Origin: a virus
DNA length: 29,482 nucleotides
IMG/VR virus record: IMGVR_UViG_3300030118_001887
Span: 1 to 29,482 of that record
Reading direction: 5' to 3' (one strand)
The position numbers and the translations under genes are program-made. This document shows positions 15,845 to 23,181 of this stretch, one piece after another; the first letter of the stretch is position 1; every line of letters starts with the position of its first letter. Below the pieces are notes generated by a model, which saw nothing but the letters and a program-made list of their open reading frames with translations, did no database searches and was not told the origin of the DNA.

Positions 15845-16851
15845 TAACTTAACATTAATTCTTCTAATAATTCTTGTTCTCTTTTTCTCTTTTGCTCTTC
15901 TTTATCAAGAGCTTCATCAATCTTTAAATTTGGATTTAATAATTTTTCTAAAAGAGTTCTATTATCTATAACTGGTTTAGCGTCTGCCATAGCGCCTGTA
16001 AAAAATTTATCTTGTGATTGAGGCGTGTCTAACACTTCTATAAAACCTGTGTTTTCTGGTCCTACTCTGTTCCTAATTGATCCCAGTCCTTCATTAACTC
16101 CTGCCATATCATATGTTGAACTTGGCACAGTAAAATAATTAACTCCCGCCCTATCATATGTTGAACTTGGCACAGTAAAATAATTAACTCCCGCCCTATC
16201 ATATGATGAACCTGGTACAGTGGTGTCACCAAAATTTAAACTATTTATTCCTTCGTTTTGTGGAACGAAATCTGGAGCACCTTCTTCTAGATTACTAAAA
16301 TCAAGATCTGGTCTTAGATCAGCTGCAGTATTTGGAGTGATACCCATTTGTGATTTTAAAGCAGCAAGTCTTTCATCTAAATCAGTTTGACTATAATCTC
16401 CATCAGAATATTTTCTAGCTAAAGTATTTTCTATAGTTTTAATTCTATTAAGATTAATTCTGTTTTGTCTAGCTTGTTCGTATTCTGCTTGGGTCTCATA
16501 TCCTGTTAATCTTTTTCTTGTTTCTGGATTGTTTAACATTTGAAAATAAGAAAGAGGATTTAAAAAACTAAGTAATTTTTTTAAAGGATTTTGTTTAGAT
16601 CCACCTGTACTTACAACATCGTCTACAGTTTTCTTTTTCTTTGTAGGAGGTACAAAAGGAGTATCGTCATTTCGATTATCACGAACTGTAGGTGGACGAT
16701 TTAAAGTAGTTAGAGGTGTATCTCCAAGTGTAGCACTACCTGCACCAACATTTACTGTTTGTTGTAAATCAGCTGGCACTCCAAATTGTGACGCATCAGC
16801 TCCACCTTTAAGTCCTACACGTCCTTGTTTATATAAACCTTTATCTATCAT
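15844..16851 (-). CDS. Repeat-containing structural-type protein, unknown function
   Basis: 335 aa, acidic and polar, no enzyme motif. The N-terminus is MIDKGLYKQGRVGLKGGADA; a Pro/Lys-rich linker (PFVPPTKKKKTVDDVVS) precedes a helical part. Residues about 200-250 hold a 15-residue tandem repeat (core SSTYDRAGVNYFTVP), two copies identical at DNA level and flanked by diverged copies. The C-terminus is a charged helix (DEALDKEEQKRKREQELLEE). It is overlapped by one base at both ends by neighbours, just downstream of the gp10-like gene, and is probably a virion or assembly protein. The repeat may be a flexible linker or binding element. Confidence 0.5.
   Translation of the reverse strand: MIDKGLYKQGRVGLKGGADASQFGVPADLQQTVNVGAGSATLGDTPLTTLNRPPTVRDNRNDDTPFVPPTKKKKTVDDVVSTGGSKQNPLKKLLSFLNPLSYFQMLNNPETRKRLTGYETQAEYEQARQNRINLNRIKTIENTLARKYSDGDYSQTDLDERLAALKSQMGITPNTAADLRPDLDFSNLEEGAPDFVPQNEGINSLNFGDTTVPGSSYDRAGVNYFTVPSSTYDRAGVNYFTVPSSTYDMAGVNEGLGSIRNRVGPENTGFIEVLDTPQSQDKFFTGAMADAKPVIDNRTLLEKLLNPNLKIDEALDKEEQKRKREQELLEELMLS
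16107..16241. repeat. 45-bp in-frame tandem repeat, two identical units plus a diverged third
   Basis: Unit 1 at 16107-16151 and unit 2 at 16152-16196 are identical over all 45 bases. Unit 3 at 16197-16241 matches for about 15-25 bases with substitutions and then diverges. Each unit encodes the 15 residues SSTYDRAGVNYFTVP (cyclic permutation). Perfect identity implies recent duplication or ongoing copy-number change. Confidence 0.9.
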
Positions 16852-18821
16852 TATCTTCTACCATCCGGTTGTGCATCAAGTCTTAGAGTTCCGTATCTCC
16901 AAGTTTCACCTGTGCCATCGTTTTCTATTCTTAATGCTACAAGTCTTCCTCTTGCACGCGTATCTATTTTATCAGTAGAAGACGTGATTGTAAAGGGTCC
17001 TAGTGGTGAACTAGATGCTGTGTTGTTTGGATAATCATTTAGTAATAGTGTGATCTTAGTGTTACCTGTTTGTACAGCAAAATCAGGTATAAATCTTTTA
17101 ACAGACATAAAGAACTCACCATCTCCTTTGTAGTTTACCATTCCTGTAGCCTGACCCAATGCGCTTCTACTAGATGTAATATCGTAGTCACCAGATTTAA
17201 TAAATGCTGCAATCGCAGTTGTGCCTGAACTATTTACTTGATCAGTTCCTACTTCATGAGCATAGTAAGTTGATGCTCCAAATCTATTTGTAATACCTTG
17301 AATATCAGGAAATACTGGTGTTGCAGTTTTATTATATTCAGTTGCATATGGCACATCGAATACACCTGTATCCACATAACTTGTTCTTGCTAATGATCCT
17401 GTAGTCCAAACTTGTTCTCCATAATTATATGTAACAACTCTATCTATTTGCTCTGATCCTGATTTTGGATAGAACCAGTTTACTTCATTAAATAATGTAT
17501 TATGTTCTGCATAGACAATGTCAGTTGCATTAAAATTAATTCCTAAATTATCTGCATCAGTGCTGAATACAAAGTCTTCTACCAAACAAGGTAATGATTT
17601 AACTGTACCATCAAATGCAAAAAATCCACCTTCGCCTGACATCCAGAATACAATACCATCAGAATAACTTAAAGCATTCTGACCAATCAATCCACAGTTT
17701 GTACCAACTTGTTTTACAGAAAAAGTAAATGGTGGACCAACAAATTGAATTACATAGGCAGAGCTATCTGTTAAAACTAAAGTATAATCTTTACCGGATA
17801 CAGCACCTACAATTTTATTACCTTTATCTAATCTAAAACTACCTGCAGTGTTGGTGGCTGTCGGCGTGTATGTATTTAAATCTTCTTGATTTGAAAATCT
17901 TATAAACAATGGATCAACAGTTGTAGAATCACCAATAGTTGTTTCAGTTCCAAAATGAAACAAATGCCTATCTCTGTCTGACACTTGTGTTAATCTAGAT
18001 GACGTAGGATTGTTTGACGTAGAAAAATTTGTAGTTGTTGTTGACGCCCTAATTGACCGCGCGTTTGATGCACCTGCATTCCACGTAAATGTTTTACCAC
18101 CGGTGATAGTTGCAACTAATACTTCTCCAAAATTATCAAGACTCCAGAGGCCTGGTTCTAGAATTACGTCACTAGTTGTTCTTTCAGTTCCCCACGTCGA
18201 TGTGCTCCAAGTGTCTGTGCCCCAACCATAACCAGCTGTTTGAAATGTAGGACCAACTGATTCATAAGGATTAACTGTTGCAGAACCTGCAGTTGACATT
18301 CCTGATCCAGATTCTACTGACGCCATTGTAATTGTAAAACTGTTTGTGCTAGCTGTTACAACTTCATAAGGTGTGCCTGTGAAATCAGCTGTTGCATATC
18401 CTGTAGCACCACCTCCAGGTAGTGACACAGAAGTAAACGTAAAATATCGTCCAGCCGATAAACCATGAGATGTTTTATTTACAGTTACAGTTGCTGATCC
18501 ATTTGAAGATGTAAATGTGAATCCAGTTATAGCTGTAGCTAGTGGAGATATATCATAAAAGTCATTTCCATAATATAAGAATAACCCTTGTGATGTTCCT
18601 ATCGCTGCATATTTTTCACCTGCAATACTTGTCCAGCTATGCTGGGCACGTGCTGCTCCAGGTAATGTTAAACTAGCTGCAGTAAGTTGATTCCAACCAC
18701 CTATCTTTTCTGGTAATCCATATCTAAATCTAACAAAATCACCATCTACCCATTGAGACTCAGCTCCTGAGTCTGTAATCATCTTGTTAAAACCAGGCTT
18801 GAAATTTAATTTTTGTAGCAT
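16851..18821 (-). CDS. gp10-like tail / DNA-stabilisation protein, 656 aa
   Basis: Beta-rich 656-aa protein. The N-terminus MLQKLNFKPGFNKMITDSG and GDFVRFRYGLPEKIGGW are the strongest marks: I recognise the VRFRxGLPEKIGGW element from large phage structural proteins annotated as P22 gp10-like DNA-stabilising/tail proteins. Successive short blades (GTSQGLFLYYGNDFYDIS; KIVGAVSGKDYTLVLTDSS; IVFWMSGEGGFFAFDG) suggest a beta-propeller-like core, and an inserted Ser/Thr-rich segment (about 100-185) may be an added domain. Together with the gp4-like protein at 27637-28359 this supports a short, P22-type tail. It is longer than P22 gp10 (about 470 aa), so the orthology is not firm. Its start is 21 bases from the divergent cassette. 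Confidence 0.6.
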   Translation of the reverse strand: MLQKLNFKPGFNKMITDSGAESQWVDGDFVRFRYGLPEKIGGWNQLTAASLTLPGAARAQHSWTSIAGEKYAAIGTSQGLFLYYGNDFYDISPLATAITGFTFTSSNGSATVTVNKTSHGLSAGRYFTFTSVSLPGGGATGYATADFTGTPYEVVTASTNSFTITMASVESGSGMSTAGSATVNPYESVGPTFQTAGYGWGTDTWSTSTWGTERTTSDVILEPGLWSLDNFGEVLVATITGGKTFTWNAGASNARSIRASTTTTNFSTSNNPTSSRLTQVSDRDRHLFHFGTETTIGDSTTVDPLFIRFSNQEDLNTYTPTATNTAGSFRLDKGNKIVGAVSGKDYTLVLTDSSAYVIQFVGPPFTFSVKQVGTNCGLIGQNALSYSDGIVFWMSGEGGFFAFDGTVKSLPCLVEDFVFSTDADNLGINFNATDIVYAEHNTLFNEVNWFYPKSGSEQIDRVVTYNYGEQVWTTGSLARTSYVDTGVFDVPYATEYNKTATPVFPDIQGITNRFGASTYYAHEVGTDQVNSSGTTAIAAFIKSGDYDITSSRSALGQATGMVNYKGDGEFFMSVKRFIPDFAVQTGNTKITLLLNDYPNNTASSSPLGPFTITSSTDKIDTRARGRLVALRIENDGTGETWRYGTLRLDAQPDGRR

Positions 18822-18832
18822 ATAAAGTGTTA

Positions 18833-18838
18833 TATAAT
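18833..18838 (+). promoter_or_regulatory. TATAAT -10 box in front of the plus-strand enzyme cassette
   Basis: A perfect TATAAT in the 21-base divergent gap, with only a weak -35 17 bases upstream (TTTTTG). Predicted initiation (about 18845) falls at or just after the first ATG (18843). The message may therefore be leaderless, or translation may begin at the second ATG (18852). The surrounding TTATATAA is palindromic and could also seed minus-strand transcription of the gp10-like gene. Confidence 0.4.
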
Positions 18839-18842
18839 ACTT

Positions 18843-19172
18843 ATGAAAATAATGAAAGCGAGAATAATCTGGTTTCCCGAACGTCTATCCTACATAAATT
18901 TTGATACTTTACAAGATAAAATAGAGTGGGATCAAAATCACCTTAATACTGTCAGAGAGTTTATGAAAAAAGATGGCCTTATATTTCCTGCTGTTTTTAA
19001 AGACAAAGAAATACATTGTGGTCACTACAGATTTAAAATAGCAAAAGAAATGGGATATGATGGCATTGATGCTTATAAAGTAGATACATTTAAAGAGGCT
19101 TTAGATTTGACTAATTTTACTGAATTGTGTTATAAGCATTATAAAGAATTAAAAGAAAAAAAGTATGTCTAA
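18843..19172 (+). CDS. ParB/Srx-like fold protein (ParB N-terminal-type domain)
   Basis: 109 aa. The segment QNHLNTVREFMKKDGLIFPA (31-50) followed by HCGHYRFKIAKEMGYDGIDA (58-77) fits the ParB/sulfiredoxin-like nucleotide-binding fold: a helix, an xGLIxPxxV strand, then GHxR (G60-H61-Y62-R63) and AKxxGxxxI. No HTH DNA-binding domain follows, so it is a stand-alone domain. Such proteins can be CTPases, nucleases or partners of modification enzymes. First gene of the plus-strand cassette; its end overlaps the next gene by 8 bases. Neither possible start (18843 or 18852) has a clear ribosome site. The biochemical role here is unknown. Confidence 0.65.
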   Translation: MKIMKARIIWFPERLSYINFDTLQDKIEWDQNHLNTVREFMKKDGLIFPAVFKDKEIHCGHYRFKIAKEMGYDGIDAYKVDTFKEALDLTNFTELCYKHYKELKEKKYV

Positions 19173-19725
19173 TCAATTAATGATCGATGGTATAATTCAA
19201 ATTAAAAATATCTTTAATGATAATATTTCTAAATTAGTTAAAGAATTTGCAGATGAAAAAGCTAATAGAAAGATGGAGACCATAGGTAGAAAAGATTTTT
19301 TATCTCAAAGAAATGTTTGGGGCTATCATTTATTAAGGCATACTCCAACAGATATTTGGATGTATAATTTAATTCGTAAAGAAATAACTAGACTCTATCT
19401 TTACTATAAAGCAAAGTTTCCTCAAACAAATAACATATCAATACAACAAATAGATATTTTAAAATATACAAAAGGTGGTTTTTATAAAGCACATACAGAT
19501 GTTGGTTCAGTAATTCCAAGACAAGTCAGTATCATTATTAATTTAAATGATAACTTTGAAGGAGGTGAAGTATTTTTTTGGGACCAAAAACAAAAAAATA
19601 TTATTAAAGAAATAAAGCCTTTTAAAAATAGTGTAACATTTTTTCCAAGTAATTTTTTATATCCACATTCCGTAGAACCTGTAAAGAAAGGAGTTAGATA
19701 TAGTATCGTATCATGGCTAAATTAG
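19165..19725 (+). CDS. 2-oxoglutarate/Fe(II) dioxygenase, prolyl-4-hydroxylase-like
   Basis: 186 aa, a complete double-stranded beta-helix dioxygenase. Metal ligands: HTD at H110/D112 and distal H168 (FLYPHSVEPV); the 2-oxoglutarate-binding arginine is R178 in GVRYSIVSWL. The connecting strands VSIIINLNDNFEGGEVFF are typical of the prolyl-hydroxylase-like branch, which hydroxylates protein side chains or small molecules using O2 and 2-oxoglutarate, releasing succinate and CO2. No signal peptide: cytosolic. It overlaps the ParB-like gene by 8 bases and the next oxygenase by 13. Substrate unknown; a virion or host protein is as likely as any. Confidence 0.88.
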   Translation: MSNQLMIDGIIQIKNIFNDNISKLVKEFADEKANRKMETIGRKDFLSQRNVWGYHLLRHTPTDIWMYNLIRKEITRLYLYYKAKFPQTNNISIQQIDILKYTKGGFYKAHTDVGSVIPRQVSIIINLNDNFEGGEVFFWDQKQKNIIKEIKPFKNSVTFFPSNFLYPHSVEPVKKGVRYSIVSWLN

Positions 19726-20327
19726 ATTGGACTAAACAAGGTTATAAAATAATAAATAATTTTTTTACAAAAAAAGAATTAGAAATATTACAAGAATATT
19801 GTTTTAAACAATTAGAAAGTGGTGCTGGCGCTCAGTATGACGAACAGTCAGGAACGGGTGCTGCAGCATGGTATAAAGATACGATGGCTACTACTTTCTT
19901 ATCTTTAAAAAGACCATTAGTAGAAAAAGCTTCTGGATATGCATTGTTAGAAACTTACACATATTGGAGATATTATTGTTTTGGTAGCAAATTAACAAAA
20001 CATACAGACAGACCTGCTTGTCAAATAAGTGTAACAGCAAACATAAAAAGTTATGATGAGTGGCCCATAGTCGTTGAAGGTAATTCAATAAATTTAAAAG
20101 AAGGACAGGCTATATTATATTATGGCTGCCTTGCAAAACATTGGAGACCAGGTATATACAAAGGAGACGGTATGGCACAAGTATTTTTTCATTACGTTGA
20201 TGCAAATGGACCTTTTTATCATCACGAGCAAGATAAGTATTTACTTTCAACTGGTAACATAGCTTCAGAAAACGATGAAAAAATTGTTGAAGAAATGACA
20301 AAAAAATTTTATGAAGGAAGGAAATAA
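19713..20327 (+). CDS. Second 2-oxoglutarate/Fe(II) oxygenase-type protein
   Basis: 204 aa, clearly different from the gene before it. Visible: YYCFGSKLTKHTDRPACQIS with the HTD pair H97/D99, a beta-core SVTANIKSYDEWPIVVEG, LKEGQAILYYGCLAKHWRPG with the distal ligand H143, then MAQVFFHYVDANGP. This is the HxD...H pattern of 2OG-Fe(II) enzymes of a group common in T4-like cyanophages and other marine phages. The usual 2OG-binding arginine is not obvious (R145 is a candidate), so cosubstrate use is less certain than for the first enzyme. It is co-translated with the neighbours; function unknown. Confidence 0.8.
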   Translation: MAKLDWTKQGYKIINNFFTKKELEILQEYCFKQLESGAGAQYDEQSGTGAAAWYKDTMATTFLSLKRPLVEKASGYALLETYTYWRYYCFGSKLTKHTDRPACQISVTANIKSYDEWPIVVEGNSINLKEGQAILYYGCLAKHWRPGIYKGDGMAQVFFHYVDANGPFYHHEQDKYLLSTGNIASENDEKIVEEMTKKFYEGRK

Positions 20328-20330
20328 CAT

Positions 20331-20966
20331 ATGTACGAGTCATTAAAAGAAGCAGTTAAATTTCACGCAGCTAATCAAGAAAATTGGTGTGGAGAAGCTT
20401 TAGCTGAATATAAACACGAAGTTTTTAAAATTATAAAAGAACAGAATATTAAATCTGTTTTAGATTATGGATGTGGTAAAGCTAAATTTCACAGCATACT
20501 TTTTAATAATCCAAAAGTTCCAGGTTCTCCAACTGTAAGTATAGTTGGATATGATCCAGCGTTTGGACAATACTCTCAAAAACCAACTGGTGATTTTGAT
20601 TTAATTTTATGTGTAGATGTTATGGAACATGTTCAAGAAGATAAAGTAGATGAAGTCTTATCTGATATATTTAACAGTTACAGTGGTCATGTGTTTATGA
20701 GTATTACTTGTTATGAAGCAACTCAAGTTTTATTAAATGGTAAAAACGCTCACTACACTATTAAAGAACCTGATTGGTGGAAATCAAAATTACAAACATA
20801 TACTGATAGATGCACTGTTATTTTTCAAACCAAACCAGATAGATCTAAGATTACTATTAATAAAGAAGAATGGAAACCTAACAAAAAAACTTTAGATAAA
20901 TTAAAAGTTAATCATAAAACATTAGATGAATCTCAAAAAGAGAAAGCAAAACTTTTAAATGACTGA
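20331..20966 (+). CDS. Class I SAM-dependent methyltransferase
   Basis: 211 aa. Motif I VLDYGCGKAKF (43-53) binds S-adenosylmethionine, VGYDPAFG (72-79) gives the acidic ribose ligand D75, and DLILCVDVMEHV (90-101) is the motif IV/post-IV region typical of small-molecule or protein/lipid methyltransferases rather than the DPPY/NPPF of DNA N-methyltransferases or the PC loop of cytosine-C5 enzymes. The C-terminal part is lysine-rich. The start is well supported by AAGGAAGGAAATAAC just before the ATG. It lies between the second and third oxygenases and overlaps the third by 8 bases, suggesting joint action on one substrate (inference). Confidence 0.85.
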   Translation: MYESLKEAVKFHAANQENWCGEALAEYKHEVFKIIKEQNIKSVLDYGCGKAKFHSILFNNPKVPGSPTVSIVGYDPAFGQYSQKPTGDFDLILCVDVMEHVQEDKVDEVLSDIFNSYSGHVFMSITCYEATQVLLNGKNAHYTIKEPDWWKSKLQTYTDRCTVIFQTKPDRSKITINKEEWKPNKKTLDKLKVNHKTLDESQKEKAKLLND

Positions 20967-21561
20967 TTCAAAAAAATGTAGCATAGAAAATTTTGTAGGT
21001 GTATATGATGGGTATATACCAGAGCATGACTGTGATAAAGCAATACAATATTTTGAAAACGAAGCTGAATTAAAAAGGACTATAACCAGAATGGGTTCTG
21101 AAAAATCATCTCCGTATATTAAAAAAGATCAACAATTATTTTGCAATGCAGAAAATGTTATAGGTTGGTGGAAAGAATTAAGACCTTTCTTTTTTAATTT
21201 TGATATATGTCTAAAACATTATGTAGAACATAATGGAATACAAGGATTTTATGAACAAGGTTTACAGTATACTACTTTTAAAATACAAAAAACTTTACCC
21301 ACTGAAGGGTATCACATATGGCATATAGAACATGGCCCTGGATTTGATAATGAGCCTAGAGCTTTCGTTTATTCTGTTTATTTAAATGACGTTGAAGAAG
21401 GTGGAGAAACAGAATTTTTACATTTTTCAAAAAGAGTAAAACCTAAAAAAGGACGTGTTGTTATATGGCCTGCTGGATTTCCATATGTGCATAGAGGAAA
21501 TCCTCCTTTATCTGGAGAAAAATATATTTTAACTTCTTGGATGATGTCTAGAGAATATTAA
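20959..21561 (+). CDS. Third 2-oxoglutarate/Fe(II) oxygenase-type protein (HxE variant)
   Basis: 200 aa. EGYHIWHIEHGPGFDNEPRA holds the first ligands as H122-I-E124, with glutamate in place of the usual aspartate. Then FVYSVYLNDVEEGGETEFL is the family's strand pair with the GGE(T)EF signature; VVIWPAGFPYVHRGNPP contains the distal H178; and GEKYILTSWMM has lysine (K188) where arginine often binds 2-oxoglutarate. The fold is therefore clear but the active site is a variant. This WHxE/GEKYxLTSW form recurs in marine-phage oxygenases. It ends the plus-strand cassette and overlaps the convergent gene by 4 bases, with no terminator between. Confidence 0.82.
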   Translation: MTDSKKCSIENFVGVYDGYIPEHDCDKAIQYFENEAELKRTITRMGSEKSSPYIKKDQQLFCNAENVIGWWKELRPFFFNFDICLKHYVEHNGIQGFYEQGLQYTTFKIQKTLPTEGYHIWHIEHGPGFDNEPRAFVYSVYLNDVEEGGETEFLHFSKRVKPKKGRVVIWPAGFPYVHRGNPPLSGEKYILTSWMMSREY

Positions 21562-21980
21562 AGCGATGAATAAGAAGTAGGTCTTGCACCTAATCTTGAA
21601 ATTTTTTCCGCTTCTGTTTCTTCTCTAAAAACTGGTGGATCTTCACCCTCTGGATCTTCTACTGAAACATTATTGTTGTCCCAATCAGATTGAATTTTTG
21701 CTAACCATGCAGTATCAAATCTTGTTATGAATTCATTAAAACTTCCTAAAACAGAAGCATCATAACTTGAATGCTCACTTCCATCGTTATGTTCTACTTG
21801 GTCATTATCTAAATTATCATCAGTAAATTGTATTGCGTGAATATTTGAAAATTTTGATTGATTCCAAAAAGCATCGTCATCAACAACGATTGATTTTGGT
21901 TCGGTAGGTGAGGCATCAGATGTTTTTTTGTAGATCATTTTATCTTCAAAAACAACTGTCCAAATTCCATGTTTAGCCAT
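21558..21980 (-). CDS. Tail-fibre-associated small protein, unknown function
   Basis: 140 aa, strongly acidic, no membrane segment. The beta-rich start WTVVFEDKMIYKK is followed by AFWNQSKFSNIHAIQFTDD and FNEFITRFDTAWLAKIQSDW; the end EETEAEKISRLGARPTSYSS has the E-E-K-x-x-R-LGxRPxxYSxx pattern I associate with tail-fibre-associated or assembly proteins. AAGGAG sits close before the ATG. As the last gene after the three collar proteins it could be a fibre chaperone or a fibre-tip component; neither can be shown here. Confidence 0.5.
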   Translation of the reverse strand: MAKHGIWTVVFEDKMIYKKTSDASPTEPKSIVVDDDAFWNQSKFSNIHAIQFTDDNLDNDQVEHNDGSEHSSYDASVLGSFNEFITRFDTAWLAKIQSDWDNNNVSVEDPEGEDPPVFREETEAEKISRLGARPTSYSSL

Positions 21981-21989
21981 AATTTCTCC

Positions 21990-22574
21990 TTAAGTTTTAA
22001 TTATATATATCACAGTTAAATAAGGTTGCAACACAGAATTAGAGTCCCCTGTAAAATTAGCAGACAAATTGTGAGAATGTCCACCTCCGCCTCCAGCGTT
22101 ACTAATATTTCCAGTTGTACCATTAGCCACAATACTTTGGTTTGTACCATCAGGTCTTCCACCCGGTTTACTTGCTTGAGCTATTGATGGACTTTGTGGG
22201 TGCCTGTGAGAAGCTATTTGTGGTGTAGATAAAGTATGACTGGCTAAGTTACCTGCTATGTTACCTGTTCCCTGAACAGTATTAGCTCCTCCTGTGGATG
22301 CTAAAGCTTTATTTGGTGATTTTCCAATTGGAACGTCATCTTGTAAATCAGGGACATTAAAAGTTGTAGATCCGTTTCCTGCGCCATATGTTGTACCAAT
22401 TACTGCAAATAAATCTGAATAAGTTGATCTTGAAACAGCTGCGCCGTTGCATTCTAAATATCCTGATGGAATAGCATCATCTGCCCAAGGCATAATTAAA
22501 CCTGTATTTACAAGTTGTAAATCAGCTAAATTTCCACCGTCAAAATTATATTTAGTTGCTTCGTAATTTGCCAT
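21990..22574 (-). CDS. Tail collar-domain protein, copy 3 of 3 in transcription order
   Basis: 194 aa, one of three tandem paralogues. The N-terminal ~120 residues contain the phage tail-collar signature (PWADDAIPSGYLECNGAAVS, RSTYSDLFAVIGTTYGAGNG, STTFNVPDLQDDV). Then come IASHRHPQ, a unique variable stretch, and a conserved end GGGHSHNLSANFTGDSN and LQPYLTVIYIIKT. The HRH and HSH motifs resemble the metal-binding HxH elements of T4-type fibre tips. It probably sits at the distal tail or fibre and contacts the host. No ribosome site is evident before its ATG, unlike the other two copies, so translation may be coupled to the gene before. Confidence 0.85.
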   Translation of the reverse strand: MANYEATKYNFDGGNLADLQLVNTGLIMPWADDAIPSGYLECNGAAVSRSTYSDLFAVIGTTYGAGNGSTTFNVPDLQDDVPIGKSPNKALASTGGANTVQGTGNIAGNLASHTLSTPQIASHRHPQSPSIAQASKPGGRPDGTNQSIVANGTTGNISNAGGGGGHSHNLSANFTGDSNSVLQPYLTVIYIIKT

Positions 22575-22578
22575 AGTT

Positions 22579-23172
22579 TTAAGTTTTAATTATATATATT
22601 ACTGTTAAATAAGGTTGAAGAACTGAAGTTGCATCTCCCGAAAAGTTAGCAGAAGCACTGTGATCGTGAGAACCACCTCCTCCTTGATATCCTGTATATC
22701 CTGGTCCACCCCTTGCAAAACTTGGAGAACAGTTATTTCTAGTTGGTTGTGATCCAAAATAAGGATAATAAGTTCCACCTAATCCTGGTCCTGGAGGGTG
22801 ATCGTGAACTCCAATTTGTGAAGTTGATAAAGTTGTATTAGCTGAGTTACCAGATACGTTTCCAGTTTGTGCGACCGTATCTGCACCACCAGTAGATGCT
22901 AAAGCTTTACTTGGTGATTTTCCTACTACTACGTTATTTTGTAAATCAGGTAAATCAAATGTAGTTGATCCGTTACCAGCCCCATACGTTGTCCCAATAA
23001 TAGCGAACAAAGCAGAGTAAGTTGATCTTGAAACTGCTGAACCATTACATTCTAAAAAACCAGATGGCACACTTCCGTCACTCCAAGGAATAACTGAACC
23101 TGTAGAAACACCTACTAATCCTGTTATGCTTGCTCCTGAAAAGTCGTATTTAGTTGCTTCATAATTTGCCAT
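22579..23172 (-). CDS. Tail collar-domain protein, copy 2 of 3
   Basis: 197 aa. Same build as its neighbours: MANYEATKYDFSG start, collar core PSGFLECNGSAVSRSTYSAL and GNGSTTFDLPDLQNNV, variable central segment after GVHDHPPGP (rich in Gly, Tyr, Pro; GGTYYPYFGSQPTRNNC), and the conserved end GGGSHDHSASANFSGD then LQPYLTVIYIIKT. Histidine pairs HDH occur on both sides of the variable part. It differs from the other copies by point changes across the N-terminal part, so the duplication is not recent. AGGAAAAAA precedes the ATG. Likely a receptor-contacting or fibre-tip component. Confidence 0.85.
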   Translation of the reverse strand: MANYEATKYDFSGASITGLVGVSTGSVIPWSDGSVPSGFLECNGSAVSRSTYSALFAIIGTTYGAGNGSTTFDLPDLQNNVVVGKSPSKALASTGGADTVAQTGNVSGNSANTTLSTSQIGVHDHPPGPGLGGTYYPYFGSQPTRNNCSPSFARGGPGYTGYQGGGGSHDHSASANFSGDATSVLQPYLTVIYIIKT

Positions 23173-23181
23173 AATTTTTTC

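Noticed and set aside
16107-16241. CRISPR-like array
   Set aside because: The units are directly adjacent with no spacers and encode in-frame protein repeats.
20331-20966. DNA-base methyltransferase
   Set aside because: No DPPY/NPPF-type or cytosine-C5 PC motif; VDVMEH after motif I points to small-molecule, protein or lipid-type methyltransferases.
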